The notes below the pieces were generated by a model. The model did not search any database. It was not told the DNA's origin and saw nothing but the letters and a program-made list of their open reading frames with translations. Of a stretch of DNA of 64,000 bases, positions 55,104 to 64,000 are shown one piece after another (within the stretch, counting starts at the first letter, position 1; every line of letters starts with the position of its first letter). The translations under genes and the position numbers were made by a program. The DNA comes from Methylocystis iwaonis (lineage in GTDB: Bacteria; Pseudomonadota; Alphaproteobacteria; Rhizobiales; Beijerinckiaceae), in the NCBI RefSeq assembly GCF_027925385.1, contig NZ_AP027142.1, positions 62,001-126,000 on the forward strand, in the 5' to 3' direction.

Positions 55104-57515
55104 GTGATTAGCAAAATCCCTATGATGCGCGGCGTCTCCGTCGGCGCTCTCATCCTCGTTCTGGGCTCGTCGAGCGTATCGGCTCAGCAGAACTTGCCCC
55201 GCATCGACGTCGGGAACCGCCAACGCGAAGTGGGCGGCCCCGCGCCTCGACAATCGGCGCCGCACGCCAGTTCCGCGCAGGCTCCGGATGGCGCGCCGAT
55301 CACCGCCCCTGGCTTCGAGCCCTCGCGCGCCAAATTGCCGATCTATCGCGATCCGCCGGGTCAGACCTTCACGTCGCTCAAGCACAACTTCCTGGAAACG
55401 ACGCCCATGAGCACGGTGCAGGAATTCCTGCGCTACAGCCCCGGCGTGACATTCCAGGAAACGGGCGCGCCGACCTATGATTTCGTCATCAATATTCGCG
55501 GTTCGGGAAACCGCTTGAACCAACATACCCGAAACATACAAATGTATGAGGACGGCTTCCCGATCATGACGGCCGACGGCTTTGGCCGCACCGACATGCT
55601 CGATCCGCATTCCTTCAGCGGGGTCGACGTCTATCGCGGGCCCTCCTCGGCGCTCTTCGGCAACTACGCCTATGGCGGCGCGGTCAATTTCCGCTCCTTT
55701 TCGGGCGCTGAAATCGACGGGGTGGAATACGGTTCGGAATTCGGCAGCTTCGGCTATTTCAATAATTACCTTCGCGGCGGGAAGAAGGTTTCCGGTCCGG
55801 CGTTCGGCGAGGCGGACCTCTCGGTCTTCGCCTCGGACACGCGCAACGATGGTTATATCGCGCATACGGCGGGCGACCGCCAAAACGCCACCGTCCTCCT
55901 CAAACTGACGCCGACGCCCACCGATCGCCTCATTCTGAAACTGATCTATAATAACACTTTTTCCCAGATGCAGGTTCGACAGTCTCTCAACCAGTATTAC
56001 TACAATCCATACGTAAAGAACTATGGCTGCGCGATCCCGACGGCCGGGAACGTGCCCTTCTGCAATAATTTGAACACCTACGCCAACGGCATTTACGGCG
56101 CGACGATCAGACAAAGCTCCAGTCAACTGGGCTACCATCACAATATTCAGCGCGAGATCGCCGGGCTGCGCTGGGAGCATGATTTCGACGACGCCACGAC
56201 ATGGCGCAGCCAATTCACCTATGATTATCTCGAGAACAGATCCGCCACCTGGATGCCGGTCAAAATTATCGGCGGCACTGGCGGGCCGGTTTATATGAAC
56301 GGCCCCACTGTCGGCATTTCGGCGAGCACCGACATCACCCGCCGCGCCTCTTTGTTCGGCTTTCCGACGACGAGCTATCTCGGCTTCTTCTATGACAATC
56401 TGAAGCTCACCAATCCGACCTACGCCTGGGTTCCCAACGTCTGGAGCTACGGAATGCCCGGAGGTCCGACGAGCAAAATGGACTCCTACCATTCCAACAT
56501 CAGCTTGCGGGCGCGCGAAGAGATCGCTTTGCGTCCCGATCTGACGGCGGTGATCGGCTTCAGCTCCAACTGGAACCGTGTCTGGGGCGTCAACACCGTC
56601 TATAATTACTCCGCGAGGGGCGCCGTGCAGACTCCGACTCAGGTCGGGATCGACAACGACTATTGGAATACGGCGCCGGAGGCCTCCTTGACCTGGCGCT
56701 ACAACCCCGAGTGGCAGCTCCGCGCGCGATATGCGGCTGGTTATGGCACGCCGAATTTCAGCTATTTGACAGCGACGGTAAATGGCGTCGGCAACAACGG
56801 CACGATGAAAGCGCAGACCAACATGGGCGTCGATCTCGGCGTCGACTGGACGCCGACCCGCGACCTGACCGTCGGCGTCACCGCGTTCCACGAGTGGTTT
56901 CGCAACGAGATCATGCAGCTAACAGCGCCCTCGCTGGTTTTCTATTGGCTCAATATTCCGCAATCGGTGCACCGCGGAGTGGAGGTCAGCGCCGATTGGC
57001 GGCCAATCGACGGAGCGCAATTCCTTCTGGCCTATACTTACAACAACCAGCAATTCACAAACTTCATGGATCCGCTGTCGGCCACGGTCTATTACAACCG
57101 CAGCGGGAAAGCCATTCCCAACGTCGCGCCGCACTCGCTTACGGCGCGCGCCGGCTATGACATTCCCTACGGCCAGTTCGCCGGCCTCGGCGGTTATGTC
57201 GAATATATCTACAAGAGCGACTATGCGCTCGATAATGCGAATCTGGCCTGGGCGCCCGGCTACGGCCTCTTCAACCTCAATCTGCATTATTCGAGAGATA
57301 TCGCCCAAAGCTGGCTGAAGCGCTTCGACATCTTCTTCGACGTCAAGAATGTCACCGACCGCACTTATGTCGCCGGCGCCGCCGTGATGACCGATGGGCT
57401 GATCGGCAGGACAGGCATACAGCAGGACGCGGCCCTGCTGTCGACGAATACGGGCGCATCCGTGATCGCCGGCCAGCCGCGCGCTTTCATCGGCGGCGTC
57501 AAGTTCAAGTTCTAA
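55104..57515 (+). CDS. TonB-dependent outer-membrane receptor
   Basis: 803 residues: signal peptide ending SSVSAQQ, plug domain (about 90-230) with TVQEFLRYSPGVTFQE, VINIRGSGNRLN, QMYEDGFPI and VDVYRGPSSALFGNYAYGGAVNF, then a 22-strand barrel ending VKFKF with terminal Phe. It imports a large ligand such as a metallophore across the outer membrane using TonB energy. The DUF2946-like gene upstream hints at copper or another metal. The annotated start is a GTG with AAGGAA upstream; an ATG 18 bases later is possible. Confidence 0.93.
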   Translation: MISKIPMMRGVSVGALILVLGSSSVSAQQNLPRIDVGNRQREVGGPAPRQSAPHASSAQAPDGAPITAPGFEPSRAKLPIYRDPPGQTFTSLKHNFLETTPMSTVQEFLRYSPGVTFQETGAPTYDFVINIRGSGNRLNQHTRNIQMYEDGFPIMTADGFGRTDMLDPHSFSGVDVYRGPSSALFGNYAYGGAVNFRSFSGAEIDGVEYGSEFGSFGYFNNYLRGGKKVSGPAFGEADLSVFASDTRNDGYIAHTAGDRQNATVLLKLTPTPTDRLILKLIYNNTFSQMQVRQSLNQYYYNPYVKNYGCAIPTAGNVPFCNNLNTYANGIYGATIRQSSSQLGYHHNIQREIAGLRWEHDFDDATTWRSQFTYDYLENRSATWMPVKIIGGTGGPVYMNGPTVGISASTDITRRASLFGFPTTSYLGFFYDNLKLTNPTYAWVPNVWSYGMPGGPTSKMDSYHSNISLRAREEIALRPDLTAVIGFSSNWNRVWGVNTVYNYSARGAVQTPTQVGIDNDYWNTAPEASLTWRYNPEWQLRARYAAGYGTPNFSYLTATVNGVGNNGTMKAQTNMGVDLGVDWTPTRDLTVGVTAFHEWFRNEIMQLTAPSLVFYWLNIPQSVHRGVEVSADWRPIDGAQFLLAYTYNNQQFTNFMDPLSATVYYNRSGKAIPNVAPHSLTARAGYDIPYGQFAGLGGYVEYIYKSDYALDNANLAWAPGYGLFNLNLHYSRDIAQSWLKRFDIFFDVKNVTDRTYVAGAAVMTDGLIGRTGIQQDAALLSTNTGASVIAGQPRAFIGGVKFKF

Positions 57516-57540
57516 GAAAGATCGAGGACTTCCTCTTCCT

Positions 57541-57565
57541 GAGGAGCCGCCGCAGGCGGCGCCTC
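57541..57565 (+). terminator. Hairpin after the TonB receptor
   Basis: GAGG-A-GCCGCC pairs with GGCGGC-G-CCTC around GCA. A wider pairing of AGGACT with AGTCCT encloses it. The U-tract is poor, so termination is uncertain. Confidence 0.45.
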
Positions 57566-57608
57566 GAAGGAGGAGGGAGTCCTCCCGTCCCGGCTTTTGT
57601 CCGTTAGC

Positions 57609-57670
57609 CCCTGGACCGCGAGCCTTCAGGCTCGCTTAGATATGCGAGCCTGAAGGCTCGCGGTCCAGGG
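57609..57670. repeat. Perfect 27-bp inverted repeat with an 8-base loop
   Basis: The arms at 57609-57635 and 57644-57670 are exact reverse complements, starting CCCTGGACCGCGAGCC and ending GGCTCGCGGTCCAGGG, with loop TTAGATAT. Each arm contains its own small palindrome, GCGAGCC-TTCA-GGCTCGC, so the element can fold into a cruciform or double hairpin. No gene is found between the receptor and the DUF983 gene. Confidence 0.9.
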
Positions 57671-57860
57671 AGCGGCTCGCATCGAGCCTCGCGCCCCCAG
57701 CGACCGTCCTTACCAAGCGATGAACCGCCGCGTCCCCGGCGCCGCGCCAATCGGGGACTTCCGGCACGGGAGGCGCACAAAGCAGGCACGAATCATAATC
57801 CTTGATTCGCGCGGCGCGCTCGTGAAGAAAGGCTTAAAGCCCGAAAATCGAGGAGACCGC

Positions 57861-58220
57861 ATGAGCGACGCGGCGACGACGACAAAAATCCTTTTGCGAG
57901 GCGCGCGGATGAAATGCCCGAGCTGCGGCGAGGGCCATATCTTCAAAGGCTATCTGACGCGCGAAGATAGCTGCCCGCATTGCCACGAGAGCTTCGAGGG
58001 CCTCGACGCCGACGACGGGCCGGCCTGGTTCACCATCGGCATCGTCGCCCATATTGTGGTGCCGCTGCTCATCTTCCTGGAGCGCGGGGAGCTCATGCCC
58101 TATTGGCAGGAGGCGGGAATTCTCGCCATTGTGACGATCGTCTCGGCGCTCATCTTCCTGCCCATCTCGAAGGGCATTTTCGTTGCGGGTCTGTGGCTGA
58201 TCAACCGCAAGCCGGCTTAA
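57861..58220 (+). CDS. DUF983 family protein
   Basis: 119 residues. Zinc-ribbon-like pairs MKCPSCGEGHIFKGYL and DSCPHCHESFEGLDADDGPAW are followed by two membrane segments (FTIGIVAHIVVPLLIFL and AILAIVTIVSALIFLPI). DUF983 proteins are often near cytochrome oxidase genes; function unknown. Its last 4 bases overlap the convergent radical SAM gene. Confidence 0.9.
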   Translation: MSDAATTTKILLRGARMKCPSCGEGHIFKGYLTREDSCPHCHESFEGLDADDGPAWFTIGIVAHIVVPLLIFLERGELMPYWQEAGILAIVTIVSALIFLPISKGIFVAGLWLINRKPA

Positions 58221-59788
58221 ACCGCCGCCGCCTCCCGCACGGCGGGCAGTGGCGCCGGCGCCATCGAGAGCTGCGGCTCCCAATAATCGCCCCTGTCGAA
58301 CATGTGCCGCGCCTGCGCATATTGGAACAGAATGCGCGCCACGATGGTCATTGTCTCGGGCTTGCGAACCGCGGCGCCCCAGACTTTATTCCACATGCGC
58401 CCTTCCGCCTGCCCATATTTGACGATGCGCTGCATCGCCGCCTGCATCGCCTGCTTCTCGATAGCGCGTAGCGCGTTCGCGTCCATCGGCCTCGGCGCCG
58501 AGCCGTTGCGATGGCGCCCGAATGTCTCGATGAGGCGCAGCATGCGTTCCTGGAAGGCGGCGGGCGCGTAAAGGGCGTTGCAGAGATTCTGCATGCCGAA
58601 ATGCAGCTCCTCCATGCTCATCGTGCGACACTGGATGTTGGAGCTCCAGGGCACGGCCTGGGTCTCGACGCCGCCAGTGAGAAGCCGCCCCTCTCTGGCG
58701 ATGCGGTCATAGAGCGGCGTGGCCTCCGACGCCATCAGCGCGCCCAGGCTGAAAACCGGGATCGGCGTCGCCATGGCGAAATCATATTGCTGCGCAAAGA
58801 CGTTCGGCCCGTCGTGATCGAAGCCGACGATCATGCCGCCCATCACGGAAATCCCGCGGTCGACGAGCTTCTGTACTTCATCGACGAGGCTGATCTTGAG
58901 ATTTTGGCGCTTGCCGGTCTCGCGCAGGCTCTCGACATTCGGGGTCTCGATGCCGATGAAAACCTGGGTCAGGCCGGCGGCGACGCACATGTCGATCAGC
59001 TCGTCGTCTCGTGTGGCGTCGATCGAGATTTGCGTGACGAACTCCATCGGCCGGTCGCGCCGCCAATCAGCGATGGCCGCGAGCAGCTCCTTGCAATGGG
59101 ACCGATAGGCGGTGAAATTGTCGTCGGCCAAAAACGCCGTGCGATAGCCATGCGCCCAGAGCGCGTCGAGCTCGGCGATGACATTGGCGATTGGCTTATG
59201 GCGCTGCTTGCGCCCCAGATATTGGATGACGTCGCAGAATTCGCATTCGAAAGGGCAGCCGCGCGAGGTCTGCACCGCGCCGAGCATGGCGCGGTCGTTG
59301 CGGTAAAGATCCCAGCGCGGCAAAGGCGACAGAGCAAGCGACGGCTTGTCGCCAAAATAGCCGTCCTTCGGCTTGCCGGCGCGCAGATCGGCAAAAATGT
59401 CCCCTGCGATCGCCTCCGCCTCGCCGCAGACCAGGACGTCGCAATGACCGCGCAAGCGGGCGGGGCTCAAGCTGGCGTAGGGGCCGCCGATGACGACTGG
59501 CTTGCCGCGGCGGCGGAATTCATCGGCGATGGCGACCATGCGGCCGCGTTGGCTCACCTTGCCGGTGATGAGAATCCAATCCGCCGGATGGTCGAAATCA
59601 ACTGGCGAAATCGATTCGTCGCAAAGTGAGATGTTGAAATCGGCGGGCGCCAGAGCGGCGATGGTGGCGCTCGAAAGGTCCGCCATCATCACGCCGCCCG
59701 GCGCGCCGGAGGCTGCAAGAACCTCTCCGCCGAAATAAGTTGGAAAATCGCCCGCCGGATTGATCAGATAAATCGAAGTCATAGCCAA
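58217..59788 (-). CDS. B12-binding domain radical SAM protein
   Basis: 523 residues. A cobalamin-binding-like N-terminal domain (about 1-150; VVIGGPYASLSPARLRGHCDVLV) precedes a radical SAM domain with CxxxCxxC in TSRGCPFECEFCDVI and GIETPNVESLRETGKRQN, then a DUF4070-like helical C-terminus. The domain order matches methylases and cyclases such as HpnP and related enzymes of hopanoid or natural-product synthesis, but the substrate is not clear. It stands alone. Confidence 0.88.
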   Translation of the reverse strand: MAMTSIYLINPAGDFPTYFGGEVLAASGAPGGVMMADLSSATIAALAPADFNISLCDESISPVDFDHPADWILITGKVSQRGRMVAIADEFRRRGKPVVIGGPYASLSPARLRGHCDVLVCGEAEAIAGDIFADLRAGKPKDGYFGDKPSLALSPLPRWDLYRNDRAMLGAVQTSRGCPFECEFCDVIQYLGRKQRHKPIANVIAELDALWAHGYRTAFLADDNFTAYRSHCKELLAAIADWRRDRPMEFVTQISIDATRDDELIDMCVAAGLTQVFIGIETPNVESLRETGKRQNLKISLVDEVQKLVDRGISVMGGMIVGFDHDGPNVFAQQYDFAMATPIPVFSLGALMASEATPLYDRIAREGRLLTGGVETQAVPWSSNIQCRTMSMEELHFGMQNLCNALYAPAAFQERMLRLIETFGRHRNGSAPRPMDANALRAIEKQAMQAAMQRIVKYGQAEGRMWNKVWGAAVRKPETMTIVARILFQYAQARHMFDRGDYWEPQLSMAPAPLPAVREAAAV

Positions 59789-59908
59789 GCCCGAGCAAAT
59801 AAAGACTTGGCAATTATTTCACTGGCCGCGAGTCGTCGCAAGCTTGACCATCGCGACCGGGCGCTGGACCCAAGCAGATTTGCTTTCGGAAAAGAACAGG
59901 CGAGCGGC

Positions 59909-60400
59909 CTATCCTTTCTTGAAAGGCTTGATCTCGGTCAAAGTCCATTCCGCCGTCTTTTCCCGACAGGCGACGCCTTGCAGCTTTTCGACATTGTCGC
60001 TCGCCGCAACTTCGGCCAAAAAAGAGCGGCAGATTTTGCCGTCGAGCGGATAGGCTTGGCCGACCGGCGTGAAAGATCCCTTGGCGCCCGATTGCGGATT
60101 ATCCCAATGAACGCTCGCGCCGCTGCCCTGCGGATCGAGCGCCGTGCCGAGCGCGGCATTGGCGCGGCGCGCGTCCTCGCTGTCCAGATGGCGGGAAAGC
60201 TTGGGCGGCGGCTTGGCGATGGAGCCCGTGACATCCTCGGGCGCGCCCTGCCACATGGCCGAAGAAGACGAGTCGCCCATGGGAATGGCGATCGAGCAGC
60301 CGGAAAGCGCGCCGGCGGCGATCAAGGCGACAAGGACGCCTGGGAGCGGGAATTGAGCAAAGCCTTCAGCAGCGATATGTCTCTTACACAAGAACAGCAA
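59909..60400 (-). CDS. RT0821/Lpp0805-type surface lipoprotein
   Basis: 163 residues. A lipoprotein signal with lipobox ALSGC (residues 31-35) is followed by a polar chain ending in a domain with [24 protein letters not shown] and [13 protein letters not shown], the 17-kDa surface antigen-like/RT0821 pattern with two cysteines. Outer-membrane anchored. It diverges from pdxH, sharing a 56-base intergenic region. Confidence 0.82.
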   Translation of the reverse strand: MLFLCKRHIAAEGFAQFPLPGVLVALIAAGALSGCSIAIPMGDSSSSAMWQGAPEDVTGSIAKPPPKLSRHLDSEDARRANAALGTALDPQGSGASVHWDNPQSGAKGSFTPVGQAYPLDGKICRSFLAEVAASDNVEKLQGVACREKTAEWTLTEIKPFKKG

Positions 60401-60456
60401 AGCGCCACCTTACAAACGCCCCCGCCCCCCGAGGGCCCTCTGGAAAGGATTTTCGC

Positions 60457-61071
60457 TTGAACGCGTTAACGTCGGGTGACTTCGTCGACGCCGAGGAGCC
60501 TTTCGCCTTGTTTGGCAAATGGTTCCAGGATGCGAAAGCCAAAGAGCTCAACGATCCCGAGGCCATGGCGATCGCCACCGCCGGCGCCGACGGCATGCCG
60601 GACGCGCGCATGGTGCTGATGAAGGAATGGAGTCCCGAGGGCTTCGTCTTCTACACCAACGCGGAAAGCGACAAAGGCCGGCAGCTCGCCGAGAATCCGA
60701 AGGCGGCGGCGCTCTTCCACTGGAAATCCCTGCGCCGGCAGGTGCGGCTGCGCGGGCCTGTCGAACAAGTGAGCGAGGCCGAATCGGACGCCTATTACCA
60801 GAGCCGCGCGCGCGATTCGCGTATCGGGGCCTGGGCCAGCCAGCAGTCGCGGCCGCTCGAAAGCCGCTTCGCTCTCGAGAAATCCGTCGCGACCTACGCC
60901 GCAAAATATGCGATCGGCGACATACCGCGTCCGCCTTATTGGCGCGGCTTCCGCATCGCGCCCATCGCCATGGAGTTCTGGCAAGACAAACCCTTCCGCC
61001 TGCACGACCGGGTGCGGTTCGTCCGCGACGCGCCGGGCCAGGACTGGCGCAAGGATAGGCTCTATCCATGA
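60457..61071 (+). CDS. pdxH: Pyridoxamine 5'-phosphate oxidase
   Basis: 204 residues: [19 protein letters not shown] (FMN/PLP binding), [48 protein letters not shown] and the C-terminal WRKDRLYP. It makes pyridoxal phosphate. The start is TTG with GGAAAGGA upstream; no ATG fits. It overlaps the next gene by 4 bases (ATGA). Confidence 0.95.
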   Translation: MNALTSGDFVDAEEPFALFGKWFQDAKAKELNDPEAMAIATAGADGMPDARMVLMKEWSPEGFVFYTNAESDKGRQLAENPKAAALFHWKSLRRQVRLRGPVEQVSEAESDAYYQSRARDSRIGAWASQQSRPLESRFALEKSVATYAAKYAIGDIPRPPYWRGFRIAPIAMEFWQDKPFRLHDRVRFVRDAPGQDWRKDRLYP

Positions 61072-61610
61072 GGCGCGCCGCTTGTGCGGCCGCGTTGGCG
61101 GGGGCGTGTCTTTTGAGCTTCGACGCCGGCGCGCAGGGGCTTTTCGATTTCTTCGGCCCCGCCCGGCCGATGCGCGCGGCCCCACGCCCCGCCCGCGACA
61201 TTCCGCACGCCGAGAAAAAGCGCGACGCCAAGCCGAAGAAGCGCGAGGCCGCCAAAGGCCAGCCGGAAGCAACGAAGCCGGCGCCCCAAGGCGCCGAGGC
61301 CCCGCCCCCGCCCTACGAGGGGCAGCTTATGCGCCTGTCCGAAATCATCGGCGCCCTCGCTTTCTTGCGCGACCTCTGCGGAGAGAAAGACGGGGAGGAA
61401 TGGCGGGACAAGATGTCGGCGCTGCTCGACGCCGATGCGCCGAGCGGGCCCCGCCGGGACAAATATGTCTCGGCCTTCAACCGCGGCTTTCGCGGCTATG
61501 AGCTGACCTATCGCGTCTGCACGCCGAACGCCAAGGCCGCCACCAGCCGCTATCTCGATGAAGCCGGGAGGATTTCCCGGGATCTCACCTATCGATTCGG
61601 CAATCCGTAG
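61068..61610 (+). CDS. TIGR02301 family exported protein
   Basis: 180 residues with a signal peptide ending FDAGAQG, a Lys/Pro/Ala-rich linker (about 45-80) and the conserved domain: [48 protein letters not shown]. Two conserved cysteines probably form a disulfide. Function unknown. The coupling to pdxH is common in related genomes. Confidence 0.88.
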   Translation: MRRAACAAALAGACLLSFDAGAQGLFDFFGPARPMRAAPRPARDIPHAEKKRDAKPKKREAAKGQPEATKPAPQGAEAPPPPYEGQLMRLSEIIGALAFLRDLCGEKDGEEWRDKMSALLDADAPSGPRRDKYVSAFNRGFRGYELTYRVCTPNAKAATSRYLDEAGRISRDLTYRFGNP

Positions 61611-61689
61611 GGATTCTTTTCAATCACGAATTAACCTTTTGGAAAGAGGCGTGTCGCGCGGCGCGGCCAGCTTGTCTAATGTAGCCCTC

Positions 61690-61944
61690 ATGACGCAGAC
61701 GCCCTTCGCATCTCTCGACGACACCTGTGGTGAGCAACACCAGGCGGCGCTCGCTTATGTTACGGAAGCCTTCGCCGAGGCCATTCTGGCGGGGATCGAA
61801 AGCGATTCCTTCGCTCAGGCGGCGCTCATGGCGTCGTTGCGCGAGCTCGTCGCGACCTATGGCGAAGAGGCGGTCGTGAAGCTCGCCGAGGCCCTGCCGG
61901 GCAGGATTCGCGCCGGCGAATTCACTTACGCGGCGCGCCACTGA
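61690..61944 (+). CDS. Small conserved hypothetical protein
   Basis: 84 residues, mostly helical (ALAYVTEAFAEAILAGI, AALMASLRELVATYG, VVKLAEALPGRIRAGEF). No family named with confidence and no signal peptide. The ATG at 61690 is chosen from internal starts because the helical pattern begins after it. Confidence 0.65.
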   Translation: MTQTPFASLDDTCGEQHQAALAYVTEAFAEAILAGIESDSFAQAALMASLRELVATYGEEAVVKLAEALPGRIRAGEFTYAARH

Positions 61945-62086
61945 ACGCGCCTCATTCCCTGCTTTCTGTAAAAGCGGACTGACTTTTGCGCCGGAATGGG
62001 GCAAAACAGCCCGGCGTATTCGGCGCGGCGGGCGATTTTTGCGCAAGGCCCGCGCGCCTATCGGCTCGGCCGCCCCCAGACCAGCG

Positions 62087-63184
62087 ATGACCCGCACGAT
62101 TATCTGTCTCGCCCGCCACGGCGAGACAAATTGGAACATTGAAAGGCGCTTTCAGGGGCAGTTCGATATTGCGCTCAACGCCCGCGGCCGCGCCCAGGCC
62201 CAGGCCCTCGCCCGCGAATTGGCGAACGCCCATTTCGACCGCGTCTATTCGAGCGATTTGCGCCGCGCCATGAACACCGCCGCCCCCATCGCCGAGGCGC
62301 GAGGTCTCACCGTGCTGGCGACCCAGCGGCTGCGTGAGAAGGACGACGGCGTCTGGCAGGGCCACACCCATGCCGAGGTGCAGGCCAAATACGCCGAGGA
62401 TTACCAGCACTACCTGACCCGCGACGCCGATTTCGCCGCCGCCGAAGGCGAGACGCTCAACGAATTCTCTCGCCGCGTGCGCTCGGTTTTGGCCGACATC
62501 GCCCGCGAAAGCGCCGGGCTTACGGTGCTTGTCCTCGCCCATGCCGGCGTGCTCGACATCGCCTGGCGCCTGGCGACGGGCAAGAGCCTCTCGGAGAAGC
62601 GGGAGCACCCGGTGCTCAACGCCACGCCCAATTGGATCGCCTTCGAGGACGGGAAATGGTCGCTCGTCGATTGGGCGCAGGCCGAAGGGCGGCCCGAGAT
62701 CGCCGCGCCATGGGACGGGCTCGTCCTGCCCCGGCGTGAAGCCGCGCGCGCGTTGATCCTCAACCCCAAGGGCGAAGCGCTGCTCATGCAATATGCCGGC
62801 GGGCTCTCGCCGCATTTTCTGGCGCTCGGCCATCATCATTTCTGGGCGACGCCCGGCGGCGCGCTCAAGGAAGGCGAGACGTTCGAAACCACGCTGCGCC
62901 GCGAGCTGCGCGAAGAAACCGGGCTGATCCTGGCGGGCGACCCGGGGCCTGTTGTCGCGACCCGCGACTTCCCGATCGAGATCGGCGAAGACTGGCAGCA
63001 GGCGATCGAGCGATATTTCCTCATCAGGACAGAGGGCTTCGAGCCGCGCCCGCAATTGCTGACGCCGGAAGAAAAGATTCACACGCTCGGCTGGCGCTGG
63101 TGGTCCGCCGACGCCATCGCGGCGTCGGACGAGCTGATCTTCCCGGAAGCCCTCGCGGCGCTAATTCGCAAATTGAACGCCTGA
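62087..63184 (+). CDS. Histidine phosphatase fused to a Nudix hydrolase
   Basis: 365 residues. Residues 1-200 are a phosphoglycerate-mutase-like phosphatase: CLARHGETNWN with the catalytic His, RVYSSDLRRAMNTA, and VLVLAHAGVLD with the second His. Residues about 220-365 are a Nudix domain with the canonical box GGALKEGETFETTLRRELREETGL (24 residues; key E and REXXEE present). A short linker joins them and no frame break is seen. Each half is complete, so one polypeptide may hydrolyse a nucleotide derivative and its phosphate product. Confidence 0.9.
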   Translation: MTRTIICLARHGETNWNIERRFQGQFDIALNARGRAQAQALARELANAHFDRVYSSDLRRAMNTAAPIAEARGLTVLATQRLREKDDGVWQGHTHAEVQAKYAEDYQHYLTRDADFAAAEGETLNEFSRRVRSVLADIARESAGLTVLVLAHAGVLDIAWRLATGKSLSEKREHPVLNATPNWIAFEDGKWSLVDWAQAEGRPEIAAPWDGLVLPRREAARALILNPKGEALLMQYAGGLSPHFLALGHHHFWATPGGALKEGETFETTLRRELREETGLILAGDPGPVVATRDFPIEIGEDWQQAIERYFLIRTEGFEPRPQLLTPEEKIHTLGWRWWSADAIAASDELIFPEALAALIRKLNA

Positions 63185-63227
63185 ACGTCGCGCTCCTTCA
63201 GCGGGCCGGCCAGGCTGGAGGAGATGC

Positions 63228-64000
63228 GTGACGCCGACCGCCCCCGCGAGAGTCAGCGCCGAGCTGCGCCGCTCGATCGCGGTTCCCGAAGGCGGCGCGC
63301 TGCTGAGACGACTCTTCGTCTTTCTCGGGCCGGGCTATCTCGTCGCCACCGGCTATATGGACCCCGGCAATTGGGCAACCGCTTTGGCGGCGGGCTCAAA
63401 ATTCGGCGCGGCCCTCCTCTTTGTCGCCGTTCTCTCCAGCCTCATGGCGATCGTGCTGCAGTCGCTTTCCGCGCGGCTCGGGGTCGGCGCGGGGCTCGAT
63501 CTCGCGGAAGCTTGCCGGGCGCATACGCCCTTTCCCGTCGCGATCGGACTTTGGCTCCTGGCGGAAGCCGGGATTTTCGCGACCGATCTCGCCGAGGTGA
63601 TCGGAACGGCGATCGGTCTTCAGCTACTCTTCGGCCTGCCGCTGGCGGTTGGAATCCTTGTGACGGCGCTCGACGCCTTTCTCGTGCTCGCCTTCGAACG
63701 GCTGGGCTTCCGCAAGCTCGAGCTCTTTGTCGTCGCGACTCTGCTGCTCATCGGCCTGTCCTTCGCCGCGCAACTCGCTTTGGCGCGTCCGGATATGCGG
63801 GCCGTTGCGCAGGGGCTGATCCCGAGCCGGCAATTCTTCACAGACCCGGAGATGCTCTATCTCGGCCTCGGCATCCTCGGCGCGACGGTGATGCCGCATA
63901 ATCTCTTTTTGCATTCCTTCGTGGTGCAGACGCGCGCGGTCGGCGTCTCGACCGAAAAGAAGCGGGAAGCAGTGCGCTTCGCCGTGATCGACAGCGCGAT
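63228..64000 (+). CDS. mntH: Nramp-family Mn/Fe transporter, 3' end outside the window
   Basis: The first 257 codons, starting at a GTG (63228) with GGAGGAG upstream. The first membrane helix carries GYMDPGNWATAL, whose DPGN motif coordinates the metal; helix 6 shows MPHNLFLHS. At least six membrane segments are present before the window ends. It is a proton-coupled divalent metal importer at the inner membrane, usually for Mn(II). No regulatory site is obvious in the 43-base gap after the phosphatase-Nudix gene. Confidence 0.93.
   Translation, partial: MTPTAPARVSAELRRSIAVPEGGALLRRLFVFLGPGYLVATGYMDPGNWATALAAGSKFGAALLFVAVLSSLMAIVLQSLSARLGVGAGLDLAEACRAHTPFPVAIGLWLLAEAGIFATDLAEVIGTAIGLQLLFGLPLAVGILVTALDAFLVLAFERLGFRKLELFVVATLLLIGLSFAAQLALARPDMRAVAQGLIPSRQFFTDPEMLYLGLGILGATVMPHNLFLHSFVVQTRAVGVSTEKKREAVRFAVIDSA

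Noticed and set aside
55047..56891. A 614-codon antisense frame inside the TonB receptor
   Set aside because: The receptor on the plus strand shows plug and barrel motifs throughout; the antisense translation has none.

Overview
The window is GC-rich and its proteins are alphaproteobacterial in character (an ECF sigma factor with an NrsF-type partner, an RT0821-type surface lipoprotein, a TIGR02301 protein next to pdxH, ilvBN-ilvC with a leader peptide, a fused aroK-aroB). A Hyphomicrobiales bacterium is the best fit. A methanotroph of the Methylocystis/Methylosinus kind is a guess based only on the heavy copper-handling content; no methane monooxygenase gene is present.

Bases 1-3360 hold a broken natural-product locus: a minus-strand NRPS that runs off the left edge, carries one frameshift and stops inside an adenylation domain, abutting the C-terminal half of a plus-strand type II thioesterase. 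Bases 3732-11440 are an arsenosugar-type cluster: two glycosyltransferases (TIGR04282 and TIGR04283 type) diverge from a run of radical SAM protein, MerA-like flavoprotein, TVP38 membrane protein and AhpD-like protein, followed by an ECF sigma factor, NrsF and an ArsM-type methyltransferase.

Bases 11508-25630 are the most unusual part, a periplasmic copper/redox island. A five-gene minus-strand operon encodes a multicopper oxidase, an SCO-like protein lacking the cysteines, a large exported protein I do not recognise, a canonical SCO protein and a cytochrome c fused to a binding-protein-like domain. Its upstream region is tandemly duplicated (about 540 bp). Facing away are two consecutive bufferin-type RiPP operons (BufA2-BufB-BufC, then BufA1-BufB-BufC-DoxX), then a TlpA-type thioredoxin, a thioredoxin-fold remnant and an exported barrel-like protein. 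A promoter-like motif GTAAC(C/T)-N16-CGAA lies before bufA2, bufA1 and tlpA, with close variants near neighbouring genes. This suggests one regulon driven by the ECF-NrsF system encoded 10 kb away.

Bases 25694-45000 are mostly housekeeping: a membrane acyltransferase, tRNA-Phe, RidA, MoeB, a GT4 glycosyltransferase and a metallophosphatase, a CorC-type protein, AroKB, Nudix, PhzF, two tandem-domain SnoaL paralogues, IlvC and IlvBN (leader peptide plus attenuator), a GST, an L,D-transpeptidase, a TetR regulator and YebC. Bases 45031-64000 carry a doubly frameshifted LOG gene, YidB, a GDP-6-deoxysugar operon (gmd, rmd, glycosyltransferase), an outer-membrane barrel, a PfkB kinase, an FKBP, an ankyrin protein, a DUF2946-like protein before a TonB-dependent receptor, DUF983, a B12-binding radical SAM protein, a lipoprotein, PdxH, TIGR02301, a phosphatase-Nudix fusion and the start of an Nramp transporter. 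Dispersed palindromic repeats occupy many intergenic gaps.
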